From Lachancea thermotolerans CBS 6340 (Eukaryota > Ascomycota > Saccharomycetes > Saccharomycetales > Saccharomycetaceae), in contig NC_013081.1 in the NCBI RefSeq assembly GCF_000142805.1, positions 744,001 to 808,000 on the forward strand: a stretch of DNA of 64,000 nt, written 5' to 3'. This document shows positions 9,687 through 18,739 of the stretch, piece after piece. The notes under the pieces are model-generated. The model was given only the letters and a program-made list of their open reading frames with translations. It was not told the origin of the DNA and ran no database searches. Made by a program: the position numbers and the translations under genes. The first letter of the stretch is position 1, and the number at the start of each line of letters is the position of its first letter.

Positions 9687-11322
9687 CTAGAAGACGTATA
9701 TATTTCTTGACTTTTGAACCAACTCCTCGTCAATCGACGCCGGGTCTATGCCAGATGCAGGTGGAGCGGAGAAGTCAAACTGAAGCGGCTCGTTGTTAGA
9801 AAACGCACTCTGTAATTCTCTCGAAGACTGGCCTTCATTTGCCTTACGGGCGGAACTTTGGTCACTTTCTTTGGCAAACGCAGCCAGCGATGTCTGCGCT
9901 GGAGAGTTAGCCTTTCTTGCTCCGAGCTGCTGGCTGAAGTTAAAACTTGGAGTAGTTTTAGTGTTCATGGAACTAGCAGGTTTTGTTTCTGTTCCTTCTT
10001 CAGACACCCCAGCAGCCATTTTTCCGGTGCTATTGGCTGAATTTGCATTTCTGCTGCTCTTGTCAAAAGACATAGCTAGCGCGGGATAAGAGAAGCCGAA
10101 TGAAGATTTGGGTACAACAGGGGCATCAGTCTCCTGCAAATGGGGTACAGATCCGAGGGGCTTGGAAGATTCTGCCCCCGGAGACTTCTTCGCAGAAACT
10201 GTGGTGCGAAGTGATGATGCTTTCGCAGGCCGATACTTGGTGAACTGCTGATTGGTTGGTTTTTCGGTAGTCTCGGCTTCTTTGTTCTCGTTATTTTGAA
10301 TCTCACTCAAGGCTATGGAATGGGCAGGCGAACTCGCACCATTGGCCTTTGAGGGTGTGTGTGGGACAAACCTGTCGCTTTCAGGGTCTCTCCGGTACCT
10401 CTTGAACTCTGATACGCGCGTTGAATACGGATTTGCAAGCCCTGAAGCTTCAGATTTTGCCTCTCTTGAATCTAACAAAGATATAAGAGCAGAGGCCGTG
10501 TTGCTCATTTTGTCTGATGATGTACTAAAGGCATCTGCTCCCGAGCTTTCGAGGCCAGCAGTGTTTTTTTGCGCAAGTATAGCATCAGTGGTACTGTGTC
10601 TGTACGAACAAGACCTGTATGGTGACGGCAGGCTCGAGTAATCAAAAACCCGGCTCTTCCTTGAGCCCGCGGATACAACACTTCGAAGGGAGGTGTTCGC
10701 TGTGGAAGCGAACTCATCATATTTTGGCCTGAACGAGGGAGCCTTCAACGATGCTTCGCGAACGGAAGAAGGCTTCAAGACTGCAGAAGATAGCTCAGAA
10801 GAGTTATTCCCCGCCATAAGGGCATTCTGAGTATCTTCTACCAGCGATGCACTCTTGCTCCTTTTAATAAGAGATAGGACGCCTTCATATTCAATCTCAC
10901 TCAAGGGCTCGTCACCTTTTTCGCGAAAAAACTGTGCCAAAGTCAAGTTTGGCAATTTGGCTTCCTCCGTGTCTCCTAGATTGTTGTCATTGGAGTTAGG
11001 TTCTAGTTTTGCATTCATTACTACCCTCCCAGGTAAATCCACAGTGTCTCGGCTATAAAAACCGCCTGGCCCGTTAAACGTGGCAACGCCGAGAGAAGTA
11101 CTACCATCCGCCGGCTCTTGTACACGCGAATCACTTGAGAAGTATGATTTAATTTTCGACAGAAGCGAGCTTCTCTGGAAACTGGACGTTAATAAAATGA
11201 CTTCTTTGAAAAGTTCAGAGGAAGATGAAACATACACTTCTATTTGATTTTTTGGAAACTCTAGCGTACGGCGCTTGATTGCCTCGCCCTAACGTGCTCC
11301 GACTCTCAGCTTTCATTGGCAT
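9687..11322 (-). CDS. NUP60: Nup60, nuclear basket nucleoporin, with a predicted 61-nt intron
   Basis: FxF-type nucleoporin of the nuclear basket that tethers Nup2 and Mlp proteins. The long open frame (from 11237) starts with residues unlike Nup60. Splicing an intron at 11175-11235 restores homology: exon 1 is 11236-11322 (ATG 11322, MPMKAESRST...APYARVSKKSNRS) and exon 2 is 9687-11174 (RSSLLSKIKSYF...). The intron has donor GTATGT (11235-11230), branch TATTAAC (11194-11188) and acceptor TTCCAG ending at 11175. The spliced protein is 524 residues, against 539 in yeast. The core motif LAQFFREKGDEPLSEIEYEGVLSL identifies the family; FGFS, FNFS and FDFS repeats lie near the C terminus. S. cerevisiae NUP60 has no intron, as far as I recall. 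Confidence 0.9.
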
Positions 11323-11414
11323 GCCGGCGTAAGAAGCAAAAGATCATCTCAGTTCTTGAGATTTTTTAGCGCGTAACAAGTTAGTGAAAAAAATTGAACA
11401 AAAATTAAAAAGAA

Positions 11415-11524
11415 GGGGCGAGCTGGGAATTGAACCCAGGGCCTCTCGCATGCTTGTGATTTGTAACTCGAGTGTAACTCAAATTTCGCCCAAAGCGAGA
11501 ATCATACCACTAGACCACACGCCC
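11415..11524 (-). tRNA. tRNA-Pro(UGG) with a 38-nt intron
   Basis: Minus-strand tRNA gene. The 5' exon (11524-11489) ends in TTTGGG with anticodon TGG. An intron (11488-11451) follows one base after the anticodon, the normal position. The 3' exon (11450-11415) carries the T-loop GGTTCAATTCC and ends CTCGCCC plus discriminator C. The mature 72 nt follow the S. cerevisiae proline tRNA closely, from the GGGCGTGTGG start to the GCGAGAGGCCCTGGG stem region. The acceptor stem pairs GGGCG with CGCCC. The gene lies 92 bp upstream of the NUP60 ATG on the same strand. Confidence 0.95.
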
Positions 11525-12152
11525 TACTTATTTGTTGAAAAGATAAACATTTTTATCTGTTATATAATATCTGTATAGTCATCTGATATCAAAAAGGCTA
11601 TGGTCAGTGGTAGCGTGACAGCACGTACATCAATGAATCTTCGTAGGTATCACTAACAAGAGTCTGTGCTCCTCTACTCTCCTATTCGAAACACTGGCAT
11701 TTGGAACAAATAACTGAGGCGCGAATTTTTTGCTATCAAGTAATGGTGGTACTTGTTTGAGATTAGAACCTGCAAACATGTATGTTATTTAACGAAAAGC
11801 TGTCCTTTCTGCTATAAACATAAACCAATATTAACTTACAGTCTCACTGTGACATTTCAAAAAGAAATATTCTCCATTTAGCTTCCAGGCGTCACGACAT
11901 TAATCAGTTCTAAGTGAAGACGTGTTTATACTGTACTTCTCTACAGACCAGTGGCATCTACGCGAGTTTTCAAAATTATTTTCACAGTAGCTTAATTGAC
12001 TCAGGCGATGACGAAATTCGAAGAGATCAAAGTAACCATTGTGAGACAGCGCGAGATTCTGAAGTTTAGTGCACAACGCGCATTGCCGAATACTGTCGTG
12101 CCTTAAACCCCTTGACCCATAAAAATGATAAATGTGTTACCTCGAAATACTA
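11525..12152. other. 628-bp intergenic region between tRNA-Pro and TFC3
   Basis: AT-rich gap with no gene I can support. It holds the region 5' of the tRNA and the 3' flank of TFC3. In S. cerevisiae CEN1 lies between the orthologues of NUP60 and TFC3, so I searched it for a centromere. There is no TTTCCGAA-type CDEIII core and no good CDEI on either strand. No long terminal repeat or other mobile-element end is recognisable, although tRNA flanks often host them in yeasts. Confidence 0.5.
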
Positions 12153-15100
12153 TCAAAACGCAGAATACCAAGAGCCCTCAATGTTTAGGCCCTCGAATGC
12201 TAACTTTGAAACGAGCTTCTCTTTCATGCACCATGTAATAACTTCTGAAATTTCCGACATTGATAATAGCTGTGAGTTCTTTCCTGCCAATCTACGAAGC
12301 GTTATCCCAGGATTGAAGCAGATCTCCTGTAAAACCAACGCCACCACTTTCCTCCAAATTTCCTTACGAATGCAACCCTCAGAGTCTACCCAGATACGCG
12401 AGTGTGGCTCTCCAACCGGGATTGGACCGTGTCCTTTGAAAGGCAACTCAACTGTTGTTTTAGTAATCAATAATGGAGGCGTTAAAGCACCAACTTCATA
12501 TTTGCGAGTTGAATAATGCATTTGTATTTCCTGAGGCAGAAGTGGAACCTCAGCGATACCAATTTTATTCGAGTTCATTAAATCAATCAAGACTAATGCA
12601 GCGTGATTCTTTATCTCTTCGTTGAGTAGTACGCCCTTTTGATCGTTTAAAAATATGAATAGCTGCGCTCTGTAATTGACTGCGGACTTCAAGAAAGCGT
12701 CGTCACCTTTCTTGTTCAAAAAATCTAGAACAGAATCTGATAGCTGCAATTTTGATTGCCCGATAAACAATACTTGCTTCTCCTTGGCCATTTCAAGTAT
12801 AGTTTTGTCCACCTCATCTCGAGAAAAGCGCTCCAAAAGCTTAATGCCTTCTAAATCTCTAGCACTTTTATCAATCAGTATCGATCTAATAATAGCTCTC
12901 AATTCATCGTCAACCGGGAAGGAAAGCTCCTTGTCCCGCGCTACATAGGTGTAGCACTTTCTTAGTAGACCTGTCTCACGCTGAACCATAGAGGATTGAT
13001 CAGGGTTATTTGCGCAGGCACTGCTGCTTGGCTCTTTAACTATAGTCAAATTTCTTAAGTTTTCCTCATGGCTCTTGAAAAGTGTAATCGATTGCTTTGA
13101 ACGCTCTTGGTCAGAGTTCTCCCATAACTCAACTAACTTAGGGAGTTCAAGCTGCTCGACATCTTCCATAGTTACTCTCTCATCCTTCATTGCATCAACA
13201 ATGACTTTACGCCACTTCTCTAAGAGTCCCTTCCAACCTCCATGGCCCATTCTTATTCTCCGAGCCGTCCACTGCTTCTTAAGATTACTAATTGAATTGT
13301 TGGGAAATAGCTTCGTTATGAGATCCCACATGATTTGTCCTCTCAAACTTTTTGTTATAACGGCGGACATAATAAGAGCGCGGACTCCCGCTTTTGTGCC
13401 CACGTTGTAGCGCGGGGAATGAACACTATCACCAGACTTATACTGAGCCATGTTGTTCTCCACTAAAGATTGGCGATTTGTGGAGGAATCGTCAAGGCCA
13501 GCATTCAGTTTTTTTACGGGTTTCTTCGACGGCCGTGAAGCTTTTGTGCGCCTTCCACTATTTGATCTATGTTCGAAATTTTTAATTCTTTCAGCAGACT
13601 TCTTACCGCGATGAAATCTATCTCGTTGCGTCTGGTCAAAAAAGTATATGTCTGTATTTTGTATGACATCTCTGAAATACGACTTTTTGCTGTCTTTCTC
13701 GTTCACCAAAAATTTGGAAATTTCTTCGGAAGAAACATTAGGCAAACACATTAGGCGCCGACCACTTGATTGATCAACCTTTAATACGAGTTTTTGAGTG
13801 GCCCTCAATAGCTCAACATCCCCCCTAATCGTTTTTTTATCTAAAGTTGTTTTAGATTCCATAAGCTTAGTCACATCGTCGAAAAACTGATCTCGGAAAA
13901 AGGTGACACCGCCGTTTCGTTTGACAGCTTCTAAAATGGCACGTTGGCGCTGCAGTGACTTCAAGGAGCCCGCTGAGAAGCCGCCAATATTAAGAATGGC
14001 TTTTTGCTTCTCAGCCTCACCGCCCTCGCTAACTGTGACACCTGCTTTTTCCAAGCTGCTCGTTGCGCCTGGCCTTGAACCTTCATCAAGCGGTCCCTCC
14101 AGTGCCCCTTGTATTTCTTGCTTAACTTTTTTGACTGTTCCATTGTCATTTACCTCGGTTTTCAACTGCTTTCTTTTTCTCCCTCGAGGTGCTGCGTTTT
14201 GGTTCGCAGGAACCTTGAGATCCCCGTTCCAAAAAAAACGGTCAGAACCTTCTGTGTGAATAAACCTGATGGTATTACTCAAAGGCGAGAAGTTTTTGAG
14301 ACTTAATTCTTGTAATGTCGCGTGCTGGCCCTTGAGCGGTCTGAAAACGCCCTCGGATTCTGGCCTTTGCGCGGACACCATGTTTTGAAAATGTGATTTA
14401 GTGAAAAGTCTGTAAAACTTCTTTTTACCTTCAAAATCATAAGCTCTAACAAGTCCAAATCCGTTGCCAACATCGTCATCTTTCCCAACCGTTTCAATGT
14501 AATACTCGCTACATTTAGTAAAGGAGCGCTTATAATCGCTGCCGCTAATCAAATTCACAGCCTGCATAGAAGAAAGACCAGTCTTACCGTGGTTGTCAAC
14601 AAGTGCGAATGTCTGATTTTGAAATGGAAAGAAACGATTTAAGAGAAAGGTTCTTCTTTCGGGTTTCATTTCGTCCTCAACAACTAAGTTTCTCTCTTGC
14701 AACGCTTGTGTTGCGTTCTCGTTACCATATATCTCATTTTCGTCGTCCTCCTCACCCATGACGCTTTCTGCTGTCGGTTTCCCATCTGTGTCCTCACCTC
14801 CATCCGTCTCATCCTCAAAATCATTGGCAGATCTATCCTCTGGGACATAATCCCTGAGGAATTTGACGCAACGTATCTTAACCGTGGGGCTTGAAGGCGA
14901 TACCACCAATACCTTCTTGAGGTAGCCCATTTCATCTAGAGAAGAAATAGCAGCGATAAAAGACTTTGAAAGACGCTTGTCTTTATCAAACTTCAGTTCT
15001 CGTTTCAGATCAATAAGCTGCCGTACTCCGTTTTTTGAGTTTTTGACAACGTCTACAATTTTGGGTAGACTATCACGCATGCTTGTATAACTTTTTGAAG

Positions 15101-15689
15101 GCTCTTTGCCATCAACAAACCGAAAAAACTTCAAATTTTTGACGACATGGCCTTTGTAAATTGTCTGAACCCCGCTGACTAGGTTTCCTAGCTTTTTTAT
15201 GCGACCAGTTATGCTCCTAGGATCTTGAGAGGTTACTTGAGCAAGATCCATTGTATTAATGCCCTTTTCTTTAGTCTTGGCAATTTCAACTAGGAGGTCG
15301 AATGCTAACCCACCCACCAAGCACTCCTTCTTGCGGTAACCTGTCAGGAACATGTAAAGTCTGTCCTCCGAGATGGTGCACTTCACCCCTTGGACATCTT
15401 CATAAAAATCGTTGTAATTCGAGACCTCTAAAACCTCCCCCTCCTTTGTTATCGCAGTTTCTGGATGCGAGTCGAAACAGCGCAAAATAAATAACTTCAT
15501 TCTTTCATCAGGCTTATTGGTCAACTCTGTAACTAAATCCCAGAACCCTCCAAGGGTTATCTCTGCAAATAAGTTAGAATATGCTCATTGGCTTCTCATT
15601 TTTGGGCACAAAGTTGCCATACTCCCCCCATTATAGGCGATCTCTTCGCATAACCGCTGAACTAGCTCATCAGGCGCGAGTAAGGCCAT
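12153..15689 (-). CDS. TFC3: TFIIIC subunit Tfc3 (tau138), with a 60-nt intron near the start
   Basis: Largest subunit of TFIIIC, which binds the B box of tRNA genes. The frame opens without an ATG at the homologous N terminus. A 67-nt first exon (15689-15623, MALLAPDELVQRLCEEIAYNGG) spliced over 15563-15622 to 15562 gives NGGK-ITLGGFWDLV, aligned with the yeast NKGKITLNQLWDI. The yeast gene carries its intron at the same place. The donor is the weak GTATGG, the branch TTCTAAC (15579-15573) and the acceptor TTTGCAG. The spliced product is 1158 residues against 1160 in yeast. The signature EKGINTMDLAQVTSQDPRS (B-block binding domain) lies near residue 125. It is transcribed divergently from EFM5, less than 200 bp away. 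Confidence 0.93.
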
Positions 15690-15877
15690 ATTTTGAAATC
15701 AGTGGAATATCGCGCTGCAAGTTAGTTTAGAATCCCATTTTTTTATTTGGGCTAAACCTTATGCATGATGGGGTATCGTAAAATATGATTACCAATTTTT
15801 TTTTTGCTTAACTGACTCTCGAAGCAGCTATCGGTTTGCTCAACTCAATGAATCTTATATCAAGTAGTCCGTCAAAT

Positions 15878-16701
15878 ATGGAAGACGTAGAGTTGTATGT
15901 TTAGCATGCTTCTAGTAAGTTCCTAACAGTGTTTGCTAACGCAGGTAAAGGTCCCTTTCACCTGAGGCGCTGAAAGCGCTTCTGGAATTTCAACAAGAAG
16001 AGGAGGAGAGAGAAAAGAAGCTTAAATCTCTTTACGCGGATGCTGAGAAGAAGTTCGAAGAAGTCAAGGCGCAAGAAGGAATGAGGGTATTTAAAGAGGA
16101 CTGGCAGCTATCGCAGTTTTGGTATGATGAAGAAACTGCTAATAATCTAGCCCAAGCTTTACTCGAGGGTGCGAATGAAAATACAGTAATTGCTATTTTG
16201 AGTGCGCCATCAGTTTACGTTGCCATATCCAAAATGTCACCTTCTTGCGTTCCAACCAAGCACATATATCTCTTCGAATATGACAAGAGATTTGAGGTCT
16301 TAGCTGGCTCGGAACATTTTTGCTTCTATGATTACACTAACCCTCTAGAGTTTCCAGCCTCACTAGATGGCAAAGTGCATAGGATACTGATCGACCCTCC
16401 CTTCTTGAATAAACCTTGTCAAACAAAATGTAAGTTACAACTGCAAGTTTTGCATTTAACCTCAGTACTAACCTTCCATCAAGTTGGCGTTACTGCGAAC
16501 AAGCTGTTAGCTAAAGCAAACGATTGCGGGGAGCAAGAGCGCCGCATCATGATTAGCACAGGAGAGCGTATGGCCGAAGTTGTTTCAGAGACGTACCCGG
16601 GTACTCGAAAGACAACTTTTACCCCGTCTCATGCTAATGGGTTGAGCAATGAATTTGAGTGCTATGCTAATTTCGAATGGCGTGGATGGAAATTCAAGTA
16701 G
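15878..16701 (+). CDS. EFM5: Efm5, eEF1A lysine methyltransferase, with two predicted introns
   Basis: Methyltransferase of the N6-adenine-methyltransferase-like fold that methylates a lysine of elongation factor 1A. Exons are 15878-15894, 15951-16429 and 16484-16701, giving 237 residues against 248 in yeast. Intron 1 has donor GTATGT, branch TGCTAAC (15934-15940) and acceptor AAG (15948-15950). Intron 2 has donor GTAAGT (16430), a perfect TACTAAC (16466-16472) and acceptor AAG (16481-16483). Both junctions restore homology: ELSLSPEALKALLEF at the first and CQTKFGVTANKLLAKAND at the second. The DPPFLN catalytic motif and DWQLSQFWY are visible. An in-frame ATG at 15848 would add ten residues and could be the true start. 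Intron 2 is a multiple of three without stops. Confidence 0.88.
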
Positions 16702-17419
16702 TTCCTGACCAAATATTGCATAGCTCAGGCTGAATCCTTTCAAACGCGACTTTAGAATAGTTCTCCTATAATACGTAATAAATCGAGAACCTCTATAACC
16801 AATGCTGAACACTGGCTGAACGACACAGCGAAGCAACGTAATTATTATCTCAAGAACACATATTGAGAACTTCCCGCAGCTGTGTTTTAAGAAATTGGAA
16901 AATCTTAAGCTATACTTTAAAATAAATGTTCGGAAACCGCAGAATATGCAAATTCTATATAGCTAAAGATGCCATTGCACATTAAAAAAATCCATGTTAA
17001 TTTTTAGCTTATAAAAACATAAAAACTGGCTTTTTACATCAGGTGATACATATAATGCTAATTTTTGATTCCTTTTCAAAAGAATTCTTACACTTTATTT
17101 TACTCCTCCTGTATACATTATAAACTCTGGGCAATGCGCATATTAGGCACATAATACGTATTTTATAAAACATGATATGAGAGCGTTTATGTCAAGAGAA
17201 TTACGTTGCAGCCTTGGAGAATAGAGACCACTGCACTTCAATCACAGTACGCTACTCCATAGAAAGCCTCAATTTTGTTAAGCGAGATGATTTCTTCAGG
17301 CGTTTAACCTGTAGATTGATGGTTTTTTCTCGTATAATATATTTTCGTATTTCTCGAAAAATGTGGGCACACATCAACATCCTATCTTCTTGATATACAC
17401 TTCTTCGCTAATTCAGACA
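16702..17419. other. 718-bp AT-rich gap between EFM5 and ERG26
   Basis: No protein or RNA gene is visible. The stretch from about 16900 to 17100 is especially AT-rich and carries the centromere candidate listed separately. A perfect match to the S. cerevisiae ARS consensus (TTTTATGTTTT on the minus strand, 17014-17024) lies inside it. The right end should contain the ERG26 promoter. In S. cerevisiae, CEN7 is located between the orthologues of these two genes. Confidence 0.6.
16929..17047 (-). other. Candidate point centromere (CDEI-CDEII-CDEIII-like)
   Basis: On the minus strand, ATCACCTG (17047-17040) resembles CDEI (RTCACRTG) with one mismatch. About 100 bp of DNA follows, 75 of 99 bases A/T by hand count, with A and T runs like CDEII. 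GGTTTCCGAAC (16938-16928) then contains the TTTCCGAA core of CDEIII bound by CBF3. It is the only TTTCCGAA in the EFM5-ERG26 gap, and that gap is the location of CEN7 in S. cerevisiae. Weak points: CDEI is imperfect, the AT content is lower than in typical S. cerevisiae CDEII, and the flanks of the CDEIII core do not follow the S. cerevisiae consensus. Position is the strongest argument. Confidence 0.45.
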
Positions 17420-18475
17420 ATGGCATCGGAGGGTCAACTATCTGTGTTGTTAGTAGGCGGAGCAGGCTTTTTAGGCCTCCACCTTATTGAGAAGTTTTAC
17501 AATGTGTCTCCACGTCCGAAGATTCATGTATTTGATGTGAGACCTTTGCCCGAGAAATTGTCCAAACAATTTACATTCAAAGCAGCGGACATCACAACTC
17601 ATATCGGGGACTTAACATCTGAGGCGGATGTTACTCTTGCTTTGCAAAGTAGCGGAGCTAATGTTTTGGTCCATTCTGCTTCCCCAATGCACGGTTGTAG
17701 TCAGGAAATTTACGAGAAGGTAAATGTTCAGGGCACAAGAAACCTGTTATCTGTTTCCCAGAAGCTCGGTGTTCGAGCATTTGTCTACACTTCGTCTGCT
17801 GGCGTTATCTTTAATGGGCAAGATATACATAATGGAGATGAAACTTGGCCTATTCCGGAAGTCCCTATGGATGGTTACAACGAGACTAAGGCTATTGCAG
17901 AAGACATGGTTCTGAAAGCAAATAACAGATCACAAGACTTCCTTACTATAGCACTCAGACCCGCAGGGATTTTTGGGCCTGGCGACCGTCAACTCGTTCC
18001 TGGACTGAGGAGTGTTGCGAAGCTGGGCCAATCAAAGTTTCAAATTGGTGATAACAATAATCTCTTTGACTGGACTTATGTGGGAAATGTGGCTGACGCT
18101 CACGTTCTTGCTGCTAACAAACTTTTAGATCCCTCATCTTCTTCTGTTGTTTCCGGAGAGACGTTTTTTATCACTAACGATTCTCCTGCTTACTTCTGGG
18201 CGCTCGCGAGAACCGTCTGGAAAGCAGACGGGCACATTGATAAGTATAACATTGTTTTGAATAGACCGCTTGCAATTTTTGCTGGTTATCTTTCTCAGTT
18301 TTTCTCAAAATTGACAGGTAAGGAGCCAGGTTTAACTCCATTCAGAGTAAAGATTGTTTGCGCTTATCGATACCACAACATTTCGAAAGCGAAAAGGTTG
18401 CTGGGATACAAGCCCTTGGTTGATATCGAAGAGGGAATCGCAAAAACTCTCCAGTGGATGGATGAGTCCTCTTGA
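17420..18475 (+). CDS. ERG26: C-3 sterol dehydrogenase (C-4 decarboxylase)
   Basis: NAD(P)-dependent 3-beta-hydroxysteroid dehydrogenase that oxidatively decarboxylates C-4 carboxysterols in ergosterol synthesis. It works with Erg25, Erg27 and the Erg28 scaffold at the ER. 351 residues from the ATG at 17420 (MASEGQLSVLLVGG), against 349 in yeast; the open frame extends 57 bp upstream without another ATG. The nucleotide-binding GGAGFLG lies at about residues 13-19. The active-site YxxxK appears as YNETK after an SDR-type TSSAGV stretch. A hydrophobic segment (about 275-295) could anchor it in the membrane. It is convergent with VPS8. In S. cerevisiae it is the last gene of the left arm before CEN7. 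Confidence 0.95.
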   Translation: MASEGQLSVLLVGGAGFLGLHLIEKFYNVSPRPKIHVFDVRPLPEKLSKQFTFKAADITTHIGDLTSEADVTLALQSSGANVLVHSASPMHGCSQEIYEKVNVQGTRNLLSVSQKLGVRAFVYTSSAGVIFNGQDIHNGDETWPIPEVPMDGYNETKAIAEDMVLKANNRSQDFLTIALRPAGIFGPGDRQLVPGLRSVAKLGQSKFQIGDNNNLFDWTYVGNVADAHVLAANKLLDPSSSSVVSGETFFITNDSPAYFWALARTVWKADGHIDKYNIVLNRPLAIFAGYLSQFFSKLTGKEPGLTPFRVKIVCAYRYHNISKAKRLLGYKPLVDIEEGIAKTLQWMDESS

Positions 18476-18739
18476 TTTTTGCCAACGTATTAGAAGGCTT
18501 TTTACCTTCATATGACGACCTATACATAAGAAACGTTTTTATCGTATATACAATTACATGGGGCTAGCCCGAAGAAATTGTAATTGGTAGATCCCCCAAA
18601 TTAACACTCGAGAAAACAAGCCGTAATATGTCGCAAAAAAACATTCTCGGTTCGTAATAGTGACTACATTTATTGTGCACCACGACCAGATAGCTTAGGG
18701 CGTACAAACTTACGGGCAAGCAATCAGCAGCAAGTCACA

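Noticed and set aside
11525-11600. Solo LTR beside the tRNA gene, starting at TGTTGAAAAG
   Set aside because: No matching terminal sequence, no target-site duplication and no family resemblance could be found; the TGTTG start alone is not enough.
11525-12152. Centromere in the NUP60-TFC3 interval, as for CEN1
   Set aside because: No TTTCCGAA core and no acceptable CDEI on either strand, whereas the EFM5-ERG26 gap has both.
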